Shown: positions 35,641 to 48,330, counted from the stretch's first letter. The stretch: DNA of 64,000 nt from Lactuca virosa (GCA_928212115.1 CAKMRJ010005523.1:99747141-99811140); one strand, 5' to 3'. Numbers and translations are program-made. The notes: generated from the letters alone by a model not told the origin.

Positions 35641-37303
35641 GACATCTAAGGCCTGATGTAAAGTTGAACACTTATATGAGAATGTCTGCGACCTATATCT
35701 CATGTTCAACATGATGTATGTAGCAAATGGATAACTGATAAACTTACCTTATACACCAATTGTAGTCTTGGGGTTCTGGGAAATTTGGCGTTGATAGAAT
35801 GACACAAAGTTGTATGTTGATGGGGGCCGTGCAAACGGGGACCGTGGAATGTTGTTAAACGTTCACCATTGTCTATATCAATCTAATATGAGTCTTGCGT
35901 AAGTGGGAGATTAAAAGATCTAGTATGCTCAAGAGTCATATTAAAATTATATTGCTAATTAACATATGATCCTAACGGGTTTATTAGAAATTGATTTTAA
36001 GAAATATTCATAAAAATCTTTTAATTAACTAGAAATTATTTATTTCATGGAAATATTAATTTTTAATGGCAAGTAACATAATATATCATAATGTATGATT
36101 TATTAAGTCATGTACATTATTTTGGACTATAAAGACTCTTTTGTCTTTTTGCTAAAAGTTAACGTTTATATCTTATAAAGAGTTATAAGATATTTTATAA
36201 ACTTCTATTTTCTTTGTATACAAAACAAGATGAGCCAGTTTCTAGGAAACAAGACATGGTTTTTTGAATATAATAAAGGAAAGTAAGCATGACTTAAAAG
36301 GCATGGGAGACATGTAGATTTTAGGGTATGAAGTGCTTAAAATGTTAAGAACTATTGGGTAATGATTTAGCTTTATGAAGACTTTCATACCTTTATTTTT
36401 TGAGTGCAAAAACCGTAGTTTCTCCCTTGCACACTTCTCATCTTATTCTTCAAAGTGTTAGAAGATTTGTTACTTGTTTTTTATCTCTTAAAGATATAAC
36501 TTGAGTTTTTATCTTCAAGCTTAATAGTTCATCATAAAGACTAGCATATTTATATCAAGTTGAGTTATTGTTGGTGTCTCAAAGGTTCCACATTCTTCAT
36601 CAACTTCAAGCCTCCCCTTGAGGAACCAAGGAGCAACAAAGGTTGTTATTTCTTCATATCTTATATGGTTGGTGTTTTATCTTTCCATTTCTTGCAAGAT
36701 GATCCTTAGTGGGTTGTAACTTGTTTATTTTGTTCAAAATGAAGTCTTTCACTTACCATAATTTTTCAAGTTTGTGAAACTTTTTTTTAAAACTAAAACC
36801 CAACACTACTTTGAGCAAGGCCCTCGAGGTCTCTAAATCAGCTAACCTTCACAGGTTTACACCAACAAGACTTAGCATGCCACAAACATTAAGGCCTAAA
36901 CGATTACCGGTCTCATTCAGAGCAAACGTAGCCGACATGTCGACAACGACGGGGAAAACTGCAATTACGCTAGTGCTATACCACACTATCTACTCTCCCT
37001 AGCTCCTTAGAAACCTTTTTGACCTTTCCCGATCTCCGTACATATCCTGTGCTTTCAGTAGTATGTGCCCATACTACCTTCCACACCTATTCGTACGTGT
37101 CCCAAGAATTTCCTCAAAGTCCCTAAGTCACTATACTAGACCACTATCAATCTCAGATACATGTGCCACCTAAGGCACACACTACCACCCATCCTAGTCT
37201 CTCTCTCTCTCTCTCTCTCTAGGATTCTTCTCACGCATGAGCACACACTATAATGCTTTTCTAGGAACCCTACCACTGCCAGGTGTATCAACAAACCCAT
37301 AAG
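35641..37303. other. Anonymous 1.7 kb with possible retroelement leader remnant
   Basis: No host gene. From about 36800 the base mix changes to C-rich, gene-like text without a long frame, plus a (CT)n run at 37200-37221. It resembles the non-coding inside of a plant retroelement and may belong with the reverse-strand LTR at 40067-43195, split by the element at 37304. Confidence 0.4.
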
Positions 37304-37461
37304 TAGGGGTGAACAGCGGAACCGGATACCTACTTTCGGAACTGGGACCGCCTCAAAACCGCTGGTTCTGGTTCCTAAAGTTTTGGAACCGCCTCAAGCA
37401 GTTCCGATTCTGGTTCTCATTTTTTCGGAGCCACTAATTGTCAGGTACCCATCGGAACTAG

Positions 37462-37509
<48 letters not shown>

Positions 37510-37933
37510 CATGAATATCTTTATTTTGTGTATTCTGACTTTAGTATATTAACCTTGCAAATGCTATTAAATGTTTTATTTTATGGTAAAAATAATTTAT
37601 CTTGAGAAAACAATCTTAATTATTTATTATTTGTCAATATTTTTGTCAAAATGAAGCTACTACAATCCAAAACATTTGTCTTCCAACTTGTATATGATTT
37701 GTATATGATGTCGATGTAAATGGCTTATAATATATTTAGAACTTTTATAGTAATAAATTAGACAATTTGTATATTGGAGATGGAATTAGAATAAGTAAAT
37801 GAGTAAATCTTATTTAAATCCCCCCGCATCCCTCGCGGGGAGGAATGAAAAGGCAATCCCCACTTTATGAAATGGAACCCTTATATAGTAAAAAAAAGGG
37901 AAAATGACCTACCATTGTAATCATTTTTATCGT

Positions 37934-38121
37934 TTTGTTCACATTTAGGTAACTTTTTTATTTTTGTACACAATTGACCATTTAATTTGTTATATGTGTT
38001 CACATATTGCCATTGTCACCGGCTATAACATTTGACAATGGTAATATGTGAACAAATTAACAAGTTAAATGTTTAAATGTATACAAAATAAGAAAGTTGT
38101 CTAAATTTGAACAAAACGAAA
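37934..38121. repeat. Fold-back repeat copy 1
   Basis: Near-perfect hairpin of about 90-bp arms. GTTCACATATTGCCATTGTC pairs with GACAATGGTAATATGTGAAC, and the outer parts GTTTTGTTCA and TGAACAAAAC also pair. A related copy is at 38945-39115, so this is a mobile fold-back family. Confidence 0.8.
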
Positions 38122-38944
38122 AGTTAATTACCCTGATAACTCATTTTTCCCACTTTTAATAGTGATTTTATTTTTTGTATTTGCTTGTATTATTTTTTTT
38201 CAAACGTTATTTTTGAAAATATCTATTATTTCCTAAATACTAATTAAATATTGTTCAATTTTAAACTTTAATTTTTAATTAATAAATATGTTTTTGTTTT
38301 GTGAAATATTTTATATATTTTTTTCTTTTGTTTTTAAGCATATATAATATTTTTAAAAGTAAATAACATCTAACAATAAAATTAAATAAATTAAATATGT
38401 AACAATAAGTATGGAGGGTCTTTAAAAAAAATAAAAACAAAATATTACTTAGCAAATAAAAAAACATAAAAAAATCTAAATAATGTAAATGTTTTAAAAT
38501 TATTCCAACTTTTTAATAGTTTTTAGATAGAAGTTTATAAAATTTTATTTTTTTAAATAAAACGTTTTAAACTACTATTTAACGAAAGTATTTTAAAATG
38601 TTATAAAAAAATATTAAATTGTCATATAAAATCTGTGAAACACTTTTAAAATGTTGTAAAAGAAAGTTTAGAAATAAATGTATGAAAGTTATAAAAAAAT
38701 TATATGAATTTGTAAAAAAAAACAAGTTAAAAACTTGTAAGAAAAATTTAAAACATTTATAAAATATATGGTTTAAAAGCACATGTATTAAAATTATATA
38801 AAAGTATAAAAAAAATATAAAAAAAAATTATAAGCAAAGTTTAAAATATTGTATTAGAAAAACCTACTGGAAAAAAATATCATAAAAGTGTTGTAGAAAA
38901 TTATAAAAGTTTTAAGAAATTTGTAAAAAAATAATTGTTCTTAT

Positions 38945-39115
38945 TTAGACAACTTTCTATTTTATACACATTTGACCATTTAACTTGTTAAATGCGTTCA
39001 CATATTACCATTGTGACTTGCTATAGCATGTGACAATGGTAATATGTGAACACATTTAACAAGTTAAATAATCAAATGTGTACAAAAAAATGAAGTTACC
39101 TTAACGTGAACAAGA
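38945..39115. repeat. Fold-back repeat copy 2
   Basis: Second copy of the hairpin family. GTTCACATATTACCATTGTG pairs with ACAATGGTAATATGTGAAC, and TTAACTTGTTAAATG pairs with CATTTAACAAGTTAA. It shares the stem sequence with copy 1 about 1 kb away. Confidence 0.8.
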
Positions 39116-39444
39116 CAAAAAGGTAATTACCCTCGCAGGTTATTTTCCCAAAAAAAAAAACAACCGATGGCTACACTTTTGTGGGTGGGTTCATAAATGG
39201 ACCAACTTTTAGTTAGTCTAGTCTAAAAAATGGCGGTTTAAACATTTTTAATTCAAAAATTTTTAAGTTTTTCTTTTTGTTTTTATTGGTTGAGTGGGTA
39301 CCTGGAATTGGAACCGGAACCGGCGGTTTCAGTTTCGGTTTAAAAATATGAGAACCGATACGATCGGTTCTGGTTCCGGTTCCAACAATTTAAGAATCGT
39401 TGGTTCTGGTGTCTTCAAATTTAGTCGGGTACCTGCTTATGCCC

Positions 39445-40050
39445 AGCTAACTATTTTATGAATACCATTACATGCAACAAGGATTAAACAAATTTTCAAC
39501 TGAAAGATCATGCGCTACAACGGTTTGACTCAGACAAGAGTTGCGCAATAGGCCAAATCAGACATTCTAAAACTATTTAATCCTTATGGCATGCAACTTA
39601 ATGTATTCGCTTAATAGCTAAATAACATCAATATAAATTTTACATTGCACGAAGCAAGCAACATTCAAGCAGAAAAGCAAAAGGCAAAGAGGCATCATAA
39701 GGATCAGACAATTATAACACGTAATTTCTGAGGATCCTTAGCCTACACACTATCCTGCATCTCTAACAGCTCATATATCACACATAAAAAGCATCTCCTA
39801 AGCAGACAGTCTAGCATGCAACCCTGAGTAGATTCGTAGCCTAACTTATAACATGTACAACATACACACCATATAAAGTAAGTATGTATATTTTGGGAAA
39901 TCACTTTTCGAGCTCCGACTGACAATACACATCACATCTTCTCCTTTCTTCTGTTGAAATGAATATTCTCCAAAAAGGTTTAGCAAAACTCTCAGCTCCA
40001 TAGTTTGAGTTTGGAATCCCACGAGTGTTCATCCAAATCCCTCAAACCAG
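39445..40050 (-). other. Inside of the retroelement whose LTR is 40067-43195, non-coding
   Basis: Lies next to the primer site on the side where gag would start. I see only short frames and no Gag or Pol motif, so the element is either non-autonomous or its coding part is gone. Confidence 0.45.
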
Positions 40051-40063
40051 GGTTCTGATACCA
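40051..40063 (-). other. Primer binding site of element D
   Basis: The reverse strand reads TGGTATCAGAACC, a tRNA-Met type primer site, a few bases inside the LTR end TGTAACATCC at 40067. Confidence 0.75.
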
Positions 40064-40720
40064 ACTTGTAACATCCAAAAAATCAGGGCTATTTTTTTCA
40101 CTTTTAAAATAATATAACATCCATTTTTAGTAAAGTTACAACCATTATCCCGAAATCAAAGTTAATACGAAGATAATGCGGAATCTCAAATCATAAATCT
40201 GTTGATGTGTGTGTACAGTCCTGCCTTCGCAATCCGATAAGTACCTGCAAAATATTTAATCCACAACTGTAAGCACAAAATATTTAATCCCCCAACTACC
40301 ACATACATCACATCACAATAATCAGCTAAGGGTTATCAACAAACTTTGGAGACTACCAGCGGCCCCAATGGGCTAACAACACGCCCTGTCGATTAACAAC
40401 ACACCTTACGGATTAACTGCAACCATGGGGACTATCAGCAGTCCCAGGACTTACAACAGTCCAGGAGTTATTAGCAACTCATTTCACATATAACAAAAAT
40501 CAACAAATAAGACCCAGTTGGTCGACATGCATGCTACCACACATGCAAGCATAGTGAGAAGAATCACCTCACACATAGTAGCTAAATCAAGACAGTTCTC
40601 ACACGGTGAGGACTGGTACTACGAAACACCTAACAATAATGAAAAGTACCCACTCAGTCTACACACTAAATACTCTAAATTGACCAAAATTCAACTATGG
40701 TCAAAAGTCAACTTGACAAG

Positions 40721-40909
40721 TAGAGATGGCAAAAAAACTCGTACCCGATGGGTACCCGAAACCCTAACCCGAATTGACCGGGTAAATCCCCGAGTTAACC
40801 GGGGACGGGGACGGGTATGGGTATTACCCGAATGCAAAAAGCGGGGATGAGGATGGTTCTATCTTGTGGGTACCCATACCCGTACCCGAAACCGGCCCCG
40901 ATGTGTACA

Positions 40910-40964
<55 letters not shown>

Positions 40965-41405
40965 TTTATGTTCTTATTTTGAATAATGCATAAGCAAATG
41001 TTCATTAGACAAAGTAAGGTTTTTTAACAATTAAATGTATAGTTATGAGAAGACTTTTTATGTCTTTTTCTTTTTGCAAAAAACGATTTAATTTGTAAAC
41101 TGGAATGTTATTGTTCGTGTTTGAAGATATTCAATGATTATAGTGCTTTATATTAATTTTGTTAGTTTTTGTTTTGTTGGTTAATATATAATTATGAGTT
41201 ATTTTTCATAAAAGTTCAAAACTTTGTAACGGGGAAAAATCCCCGATTACCCATTGGGGATCCCCGTTACCCGTTGGGGATGGGGATGTGGATAGATTTT
41301 TAATCCCCGATGGGGATGGGGTCGGATATGGGAATGGGGATGGGTATTCGGGTATGGGGATAGGGAACACGAAACCCGGTATACCCGCACCCATTGTCAT
41401 CCCTA
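40721..41405. mobile_element. Non-autonomous hAT element, 685 bp, 8-bp target duplication TTGACAAG
   Basis: TTGACAAG borders both ends (40713-40720 and 41406-41413). Inverted ends are TAGAGATGGCAAAAAAACTC on the left and, on the reverse strand, TAGGGATGACAATGGGTGCG on the right. Subterminal words GGGTACCCG and GGGGATGGGG repeat in opposite orientation at the two sides. A (TA)n run is at 40911-40957. Frames across it are repeat artefacts. It sits in the LTR of element D and so is younger than it. Confidence 0.88.
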
Positions 41406-41769
41406 TTGACAAGCCTCCACGTCGTGGCCACCCATAGGCCACGTCGTAGGCACTCCAAGACAAAACGGTAGGCCAACAGTCTAATCCCATATTGTGGACA
41501 CCATTGGCCATGTCGTGGCATCGTCCAAATGAAAAGGTCACGGAAACACCAATCACCACGTCGTGGCAACCGGTTTATACGCCGTAGCATGGGGAAACAT
41601 CAACTTAATGGATTAAGCTATTATACCTCAATTCCAACAACTCTAACACTTAGATATGGATCCACTCAAGGTCTTGATGGATAAAGTTTCCAACTTTATC
41701 CATTAGGACATGCTTTTAAGTAAATATCTCAAATTTAAAGTTCTTTATTACAACACCAAGGCATGGGTT

Positions 41770-42550
41770 TGTTGGAATAGTGTCCAAGGTCATTAACTAT
41801 TGGTCATATTTCTAATAATAGCAGGGTCCTTTTGGGTTGCCCTCAAGACCCAAATTGAGTAGAATAAATAAAGGAGAAATTAGTTTATTAATTATTAGAT
41901 TAATAATTAATTAGAAACTAATTGGAAATATATTTTGGGAATTAATTAACAGTTTAATTAATTAAATGGTTGAATGTTCATTAATCGATAGTTGGTTAAT
42001 CAGGAATGTTCCAGAACCTTATGGAATTAGGGTTGGATGAAAATCACTCCATCCCACATGGGAAAGGAGTGAAATTTCGTGGTTAGGCCTCCATCCCACA
42101 TGGGAAGGAGTACTAAACCTAAGGAGGCATCCAAGGCTATAAATAGGGCCTTAGGGATTTCATTCCTCCTTGCACCTTGGCTTGAAGTTTCGCCAACCCT
42201 TCTTCCTCCCCCTCTTAGGGACGATTTCTAACCCCTTTGGGTTTGTGAAATTGACCCTTCTCCTAGTTATTTTATTCCACTCTTTGGTGTCATTGGGTGT
42301 GATACCATTAGAGGGATTCTGGTTTGGATCCTTTCATCCAAGCAACTTCATGGAGGTTCAAGATCTCAAGCATGGAGATCAAGGGCTACATAAAAGGTAT
42401 GTTTTCTTACTTATGTTTTAGTTTTCTAGGGTTGATGTAATTAGCATGAAGCTATAGATCCATAGGATGTATGTACACTTATGTATATCGTTGTTTTGAT
42501 TTTTCTGCTGCCTAGTTTTAGAGTGTATTTGATGCATAGACAACCCAACA
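41770..42550 (+). mobile_element. Solo LTR, 781 bp, GGGTT target duplication (probably Ty1/copia type)
   Basis: Starts TGTTGGAATAGTG and ends CAACCCAACA, with GGGTT directly outside on both sides (41765-41769 and 42551-42555). A forward-strand TATA-like CTATAAATAGGG lies at about 42137, and a 20-bp CTCCATCCCACATGGGAAGG type motif occurs twice before it (42047-42112). Short TGTTGG...CCAACA ends fit many plant copia LTRs. No internal genes. Nested in element D's LTR. Confidence 0.85.
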
Positions 42551-43195
42551 GGGTTCACTTAATAATCCATGCAAACCAACTTTCCAACCAACCCCAAGGT
42601 CTAGAAGCTAACAAATGCACTCAAAGGTTCCGGAGTTCACTCAAACTCCAAGCGCAAGAAGATTTGGGGCTAAAAACTCATAAAATGACCTAGAACTAGA
42701 TCTAAAGAGCTAATGATCAAGGCAGATACTTTATACCTCCAATGATCTAGAAATGAGATGTAGATGACAAATCTAAGCTGGAACCACACTCACAAGCAAC
42801 ACCAAAAGCTCATTCTTCCTTCAACCTTCACAAAAATGAAGTTCAAGCTCTCAAAACACAAAAGGAGGCTAGGGTTTGGATGTGGTTTCGTTTGTAGAGG
42901 GTGGAAGCTTCCAAATGAGGCAACCCTAGGAGTTAATGTCCTTAAATAGGGAACCAACCCCGAGATTAGGGTTTTAGGCCCAAACGACTACCACGCCATG
43001 GCTAATCGTGGATTGATGCTTTTCATTAACTGAGTGCTACGTTGTGGCACTCTAATGACATGCCGTGGCCAGACCAACTTAAAACAAAATAAATAATTTA
43101 AGATTTGGAAATTAATACCTGGAACAAGGATGTTAAAATTCCAACTTTTAAAAGGATTAACTTAAGATAAGAATTCCTGCAGTCTGGATGTTACA

Positions 43196-44592
43196 AGAGG
43201 TCGATGGATGATAAAAGAAGAACAAGGGAAAGTAAGGGAATATGGGGGTTCTTATTTCAGTCAACTATGTTTTTGAACTTACTGACTACGAGATACAAGG
43301 ACCGAGTAAAAGGCTTTAACATGTGTATCAAACGCTCTAAACCGAACCGAGTCAGAGGTAGCCTCTTAGGCTTCAGGGAGTGGGCCTCACTACGAAGGTC
43401 GTCACCGGCCGCCAATGGCGCTGAACACTGCCCCTGGCTTGCGCCAATGGGGTCGCCAACCATGGATTTCCAGTACCATAGCGAGAAGAGGGAGAAATAG
43501 ATTTTATGGTTGTTGGCCCATGGATTTCGTAATCCTCCTTCTTCCCTTGTCTTACGTTCCCTCTGTTCCCCTTTCTCTCCTCCTAGTTTTTTTTTTCTTT
43601 TTCTATTTTCAATGTGGTTTTAGCACAAGAAGATCCGAAATTTTTCGTTTCCTAGTAAGTTATTTCATCATTGATCTATTTTCCTCCTTTAAATTCATTT
43701 GAGTAGTTGTTATGTATGTATTAATTTCAACTTCTTGCTTTATGTTCATAAAGTAAAATCTCTATACGGTACTATTATTTTTTTCTTTAAATTCAATGGT
43801 AAAAAGTTTTTTGTATTGTCCTTTTGCTGCTTTTTTCTCTAATTTCAGTTAATTTTGATTTTGAAATCTATCTGATATATCTCAACTTGTAATGAAGATT
43901 ACTTGATTATATTCATGTTTAGCTATGTTATATATGCATGATTTTACATGCATGCCTTTTCTTTTATGAATGCCAATTTTTTGGGGGAAATTTAGTACAG
44001 AAGTTGGATTTCTTGAAGAAATTTATACTTCTCCTTTTGTGATGAGAGTTTGGTTGGATGTGTGGAAGGAACTTCACAACAACGAAGATAAAATCTAAAG
44101 ACTCCTTGTGGTCACTGTATTTTGACCATATTACATTTTGCTTTAAATAGGGCGATTATTGATTTGGTTGGGTTTATCAGGGGCTTTTAAAAAGTTATAT
44201 TTGTATTACAACACCAGATTACCAATTACAATGCATTCTTTTAGGATTAGCAGTTCATAATGTTCTTGATCAATTATAGGACTGTTGACTACATGATAGT
44301 GAGATGTTCTATAACCTTTTTGGTTTTAAAATATCTTATCTTCAATTAACTTAATGAGGAAACTAAGTTTGTTGGAAAATGATTATGGTGACATATTTCT
44401 TGTTCTTGGACTTTTTACTGGTTTTGGTTTATATATTCACTTTAATCAGCTCATTGAGTAATCTTCAGGCGAATTCCTATAATTTTTGTGTGAGAAAGAT
44501 AGCTAGTTTCTTGATTAATACTAAAATGTTTGTGTTTTGTAAAAATATAATTTATTTAAGTTTGAAAAAAATCAAAAAAAAAATCTAATGTG
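43196..44592. other. Anonymous 1.4 kb
   Basis: Positions 43210-43500 have a GC-richer, gene-like texture with a 98-residue frame that matches nothing I know. The rest is T-rich, intron-like sequence. I find no splice-joined coding sequence, so a gene relic is possible but unsupported. Confidence 0.4.
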
Positions 44593-44595
44593 TTA

Positions 44596-44689
44596 GGAGT
44601 GCTACCATTCCTTATGAAATGCTAAGGAAAAGATGCTAGTGAGGTGACAAAAAAAATGACGTGACAGCGTGCTACCATTCCCTTTAGCC
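44596..44689. mobile_element. Short MITE deletion derivative, 94 bp, TTA borders
   Basis: Bordered by TTA (44593-44595 and 44690-44692). It shares ATGAAATGCTAAG...ATGCTAG(T/C)GAG and the GTGCTACCA(T/C)TCCCTT(T/C)AGCC end with the MITE at 58764-59103, so it is a shortened member of that family. Confidence 0.6.
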
Positions 44690-44998
44690 TTATTGGACTC
44701 AGTAAAAGGGATATCAAACACCCCTTGCTTTGTATTTTGTACTTTGTACTTTGCAGGACATTTAAAGCCACAACTTCTATATCAACATCTTTACATTTTT
44801 GAAACTTGTGAATCAAGAGCAAATAAAGAAAACTCAATACTCCTTATTCTAATTAAGATATTAAATCACTAACACCCTCTTATCTATACCCATGTATAAG
44901 AAATAAATATGTCCATATTTATAGGGTTAGCGGTTTGCGAAACATATGACTATAGACAAAAGTGACAAAATAGTGTGAAAATAGACATAGAGGAGTTA

Positions 44999-45917
44999 CA
45001 TGCTGTTTGTTTTTTCTGAGGAAAAATGTATGCAGTTTGCGGACCATATCTGCAGACCTCTATAGTAGAAGAGGTAGACCAAATGTTTGCAGTCTAAAAG
45101 AAGAAGACTGCTTATTTTTTAACATCTGCAGACTGCTAGAATAAACTAAAATGTAATTAAACCGATTTTAAAAAAAAAACTTAAAAGAGTTTTTCAGTAA
45201 CTTTATGACTTTATTATAGATAATTAACAAATGTAGATCGACTTTTATGTATTATTGTATAAAAAATGAAAATAAAATGGTACGAATTAACGTATATATT
45301 TGATAAAATCCAACAAACTTTAGTCGCAAAAATATATACCTAAACATTGTAATTAAGGATAAAAGAATTTAACACGTAAAAGAGATGGAAATAAACTTTA
45401 ATTTTAAATGAAAATTTCAAAATTTTCATTTTACCTTTTCAATTAAATCAATTAAAAACTGGCTATAAATATTTATCACAAGAAATAAATGATATTGCAT
45501 TAAATAATATTTTATAAAATTTGGCACAAAAAAATATAAGACAATATTACGTTTTTTTCATATCTATATAAACAGCTCTAACGACCATTATTGCAATTAA
45601 TTTTTTATTTGTAAATTTGTCATAAAAGTCATGATTGTGTCGTCGAACATTTTTTCCTTAAGTATTGTAACTTCTTCTTTCAAATTGTTTATCATAGATA
45701 AAGTTAGAATAAATCTAAGTTTTTTTTAAAAAAAAAAAAACTAAGATATATGTATTTTTTAGGCTAGAAGATGTCCACATCTGCCCCAAGAAGAGCACAC
45801 ATAAACTTTTTTAGGTCTGCACTCTTCAGAAAAACAAACAGTCTGCGAAGCTTAATGTCTGCACGACACAGACAGAAGAGGTCAATAAGATCTGCAGACG
45901 AAAAAACAAACAACACC
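44999..45917. mobile_element. Harbinger-like MITE, copy 1 of an inverted pair
   Basis: Bordered by TTA on the left (44996-44998) and a TTA at 45918-45920 shared with the next copy. Ends are CATGCTGTTTGTTTTTTCTG and, on the reverse strand, GGTGTTGTTTGTTTTTTCGT. Repeated TCTGCAGAC/GTCTGCAGA words lie near both ends. The core is AT-rich, non-coding, and is the reverse complement of the core of copy 2. Confidence 0.78.
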
Positions 45918-45920
45918 TTA

Positions 45921-46767
45921 GGTGTTGTTTGTTTTTTGTCTCCAGATCTTCTTTTTGTCCTCTTCTGTCTGCGCGACGTAGACCACGTGCAGACATTAGA
46001 CTTTGCAGACTATTTTTTTTAAGACTGCAGACCTAAAAAGGTCTGCGCATCCTCTTCTTGGTGCAGATGTGGACCAGAGTCTTCAAACCTCTTCAAACAT
46101 CTTTTAGTATAAAAAAACACATATGTCTTTGTTTTTTTTTTTTAACTTGGATTTATTACAACCTTTTCTATTATAAACAATTTTTAATAAAAAAATACAA
46201 TACTAAAAGAAAAAAAGGTTCGATAACACAATAATGACAAATTTATAAATAAAGATTTAATTACAATAAAGTCATTGAAACTGTTTATATAGACATGAAA
46301 AAAAAATCTTAATATTGCCTTATATTTTATACTTTGTGTCAAATTTTATAAAACATTATTTAGTGCAATATCATTCATTTTTGGGAAAAATATTTATGCC
46401 CATTTTTTAATTGATTTAATTGAAAAAATAAAATAAAAATTTTGAAATTTTTTATTTAAATTCAAAGTTTATTTCCATCCAATTCATATCATTTTATTTT
46501 CACTTTTATACAATAATACATAAAAGTTGATCTACATTTGTTAAATATCTATGATAATTATTGAAAAACTCATTTAAGGTTTTTTTTTTTTTTTTTTAAA
46601 TAAGCTTAAATAAATTTTAGTTTATTCTAACAGTCTACAGATGTTAAAAAACAAACAATCTTCTTCTTTCAGATTGCAGATGTTTGGTCAATCTTTTCTA
46701 TTGCAGATGTTTGCAGATGTGGTCCGCAGACTGCAGACATTTTGCCTCAGAAAAAACAAACAACACC
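45921..46767. mobile_element. Harbinger-like MITE, copy 2 of an inverted pair
   Basis: Ends GGTGTTGTTTGTTTTTTGTC and, on the reverse strand, GGTGTTGTTTGTTTTTTCTG are inverted repeats bordered by TTA (45918-45920 and 46768-46770). The 3-bp TTA duplication and GG-start ends fit PIF/Harbinger. It lies in opposite orientation to copy 1, so both together form a palindrome of about 1.77 kb. Confidence 0.82.
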
Positions 46768-46770
46768 TTA

Positions 46771-47580
46771 GACTAGGTTTGAAGACATGACCTAAATACG
46801 AGTATCTGTTTTTAAAATCATAATAGTAGAGTAGTATAAGTCCTTGTTTCTCTCTTTTTGATGGTGTCTTTCGTTCAATGTGTAGCATGTATTTTGATTT
46901 TTTTTAATGTATTTGTTTTCCATGTATCTGTCTTATTGCTTACATCAGCTTACTCCTTTCTTTTTTCTAGCACCACCACGGGATGAAATTAGACTACCTA
47001 CATCTTATCCATTCATATGAGATTCTAGTTTGAATCGTTGATGTATCCATTCACATGGAAAAATTAAATATCCAAAAATACCCCAAAACCACCAATTATA
47101 AGTGTTTGATTAGATAACCTAAAAATTAAAAGTTGTTAACTGAAAAAAAGAAACCATAAATAGAAAAAACCGATATTGATATTGATCGTCTAGTTAACGA
47201 AAAGAAACCAGGTTTCTTCCCTAATAAATGAAAATAATTTTGCCACATGTCACTCTCTCATTAACTTGGACATATGTCATTTTTTGGTATTTTTGATTAA
47301 ATGTTTTTTCCATTTGTCATATTCTTATTATTATTTTTTTTATATTTTCTTAATTATCACATCATATTTACACATCAATTAATAATTGTCTTAATTGAAA
47401 ATAACTAATAAATTACAATATTAGTACTCATATAGTATTTAATATGCTTCTTTTTAAATTCAAATTTTAAATTTTTAATTTTAAATCTAAAATTTCAAAT
47501 TTAAATAAACTTTTGTTTAAACTTTCATATTTAATTTTTTGTTTTATTAAACCCGTATAACGTACGGGTCTTACACCTAG
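46771..47580 (+). mobile_element. Helitron remnant; 3' end at 47580, 5' end not located
   Basis: The 3' end shows the Helitron layout: a hairpin ACCCGTA...TACGGGT (47551-47569), seven bases, then CTAG (47577-47580) followed by T. Helitrons end CTRR, lie before T and make no target duplication. I could not find a TC-start 5' end, so the left limit given is only the edge of the previous element. Confidence 0.6.
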
Positions 47581-47689
47581 TTCTTTAGTAAAAAACACAT
47601 TTTCTTTTGGTTTACCGCTTCATAATCAATTTTACTAATTAAATTTTATATATAATTTGGTTAAATTTGGTATTGTTGGTAATTTTAGT

Positions 47690-48330
47690 AAAAAACACAA
47701 TAACACAAGGTATTATCAATATATTTAGTGTGGTCAGAATTCTATTAGAGACAAACTGAGTTCATTTGGTTATATAAAGACAGAAGGTGCGGAGTGTACT
47801 CTCGGATAACCAATAAGGACTCAAGAACATTGGAACGTTTGGTCAGCGCCCCTTGGTGGTGTTCCAAGAGGCATCACCCCAGGTACTAGAGGCGGCACCT
47901 CGAGCGGGGTCCAAGGGGCAGAGCCCCTAGAGAATGTCATGTTTTCCTACCAAATGACTCAAAGTTTGCGTTCATTACAAAAGGCCATCGTTTCCCTACA
48001 TAACCTTCGTCTTCTACATATAAAAACATATAAAAAGAAGACTTGAACGTTGCAAAAGAAGAATCACAAATTACTTATTATCTCTGCGTATTTGTCTCTC
48101 AAGAACACATTAACACAAGGTATTATGTGTGAGAGATTCTAATTAAGTGTGTAATCAAAATCGTTTTCTAGGATTATCCTTTGATTTGAATTCGTGTAAC
48201 CCCGGACTTAGGGTCGAATTACAGATTTCGAAAAATGTTTATACACAATCCTGAAAATTATCCAAGTTTATTGTTATTCGAAATCCCTGCATCTAACATT
48301 TATTGGGATTTTTTCTTTGTGAATCCAAAG
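47690..48330 (+). repeat. LTR-like remnant
   Basis: Contains AACACAAGGTATTAT twice (about 47696 and 48112), a TATA-like TTATATAAAG at 47770 and a second at about 48021 (ATATAAAAACATATAAAAAG), followed by a leader-like stretch. The texture is that of a short plant retrotransposon LTR, but no clean ends, target duplication or primer site were found. Confidence 0.35.

Larger units (their letters stand above)
37304..39444. mobile_element. Possible hAT-like composite element with fold-back inserts
   Basis: Left TAGGGGTGAACAGCGGAACC and right (reverse strand) TGGGCATAAGCAGGTACCCG share the hAT-like layout. GGAACCGG/CGGTTCC words are concentrated at 37310-37440 and 39300-39415 in opposite orientation. 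Flanks CCCATAAG and GCTAACTA do not match, so the target duplication is lost or the ends are off. Two fold-back segments lie inside, and a (TA)n run is at 37466-37507. No transposase found. Confidence 0.5.
40067..43195 (-). repeat. LTR of element D, interrupted by two nested elements
   Basis: Forward-strand TGTAACATCC at 40067 and GGATGTTACA ending at 43195 are perfect inverted ends, and a primer site adjoins the left one. So this is a 5' LTR read on the reverse strand. Without the nested hAT element (40721-41405) and the nested solo LTR (41770-42550) with their duplications it would be about 1.65 kb. ACGCCGTAGC / CACGTCGTGG words recur through it. No coding sequence. Confidence 0.8.

Noticed and set aside
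40518..41590. Arg/Gly/Pro-rich frames on both strands
   Set aside because: They follow the GGGTACCCG and GGGGATGGGG subterminal repeats of the hAT element at 40721-41405.
43204..43500. 98-residue frame in a GC-richer patch
   Set aside because: No recognised motif, no splice partner and no support from neighbours. Kept only as a possible relic in the description of 43196-44592.
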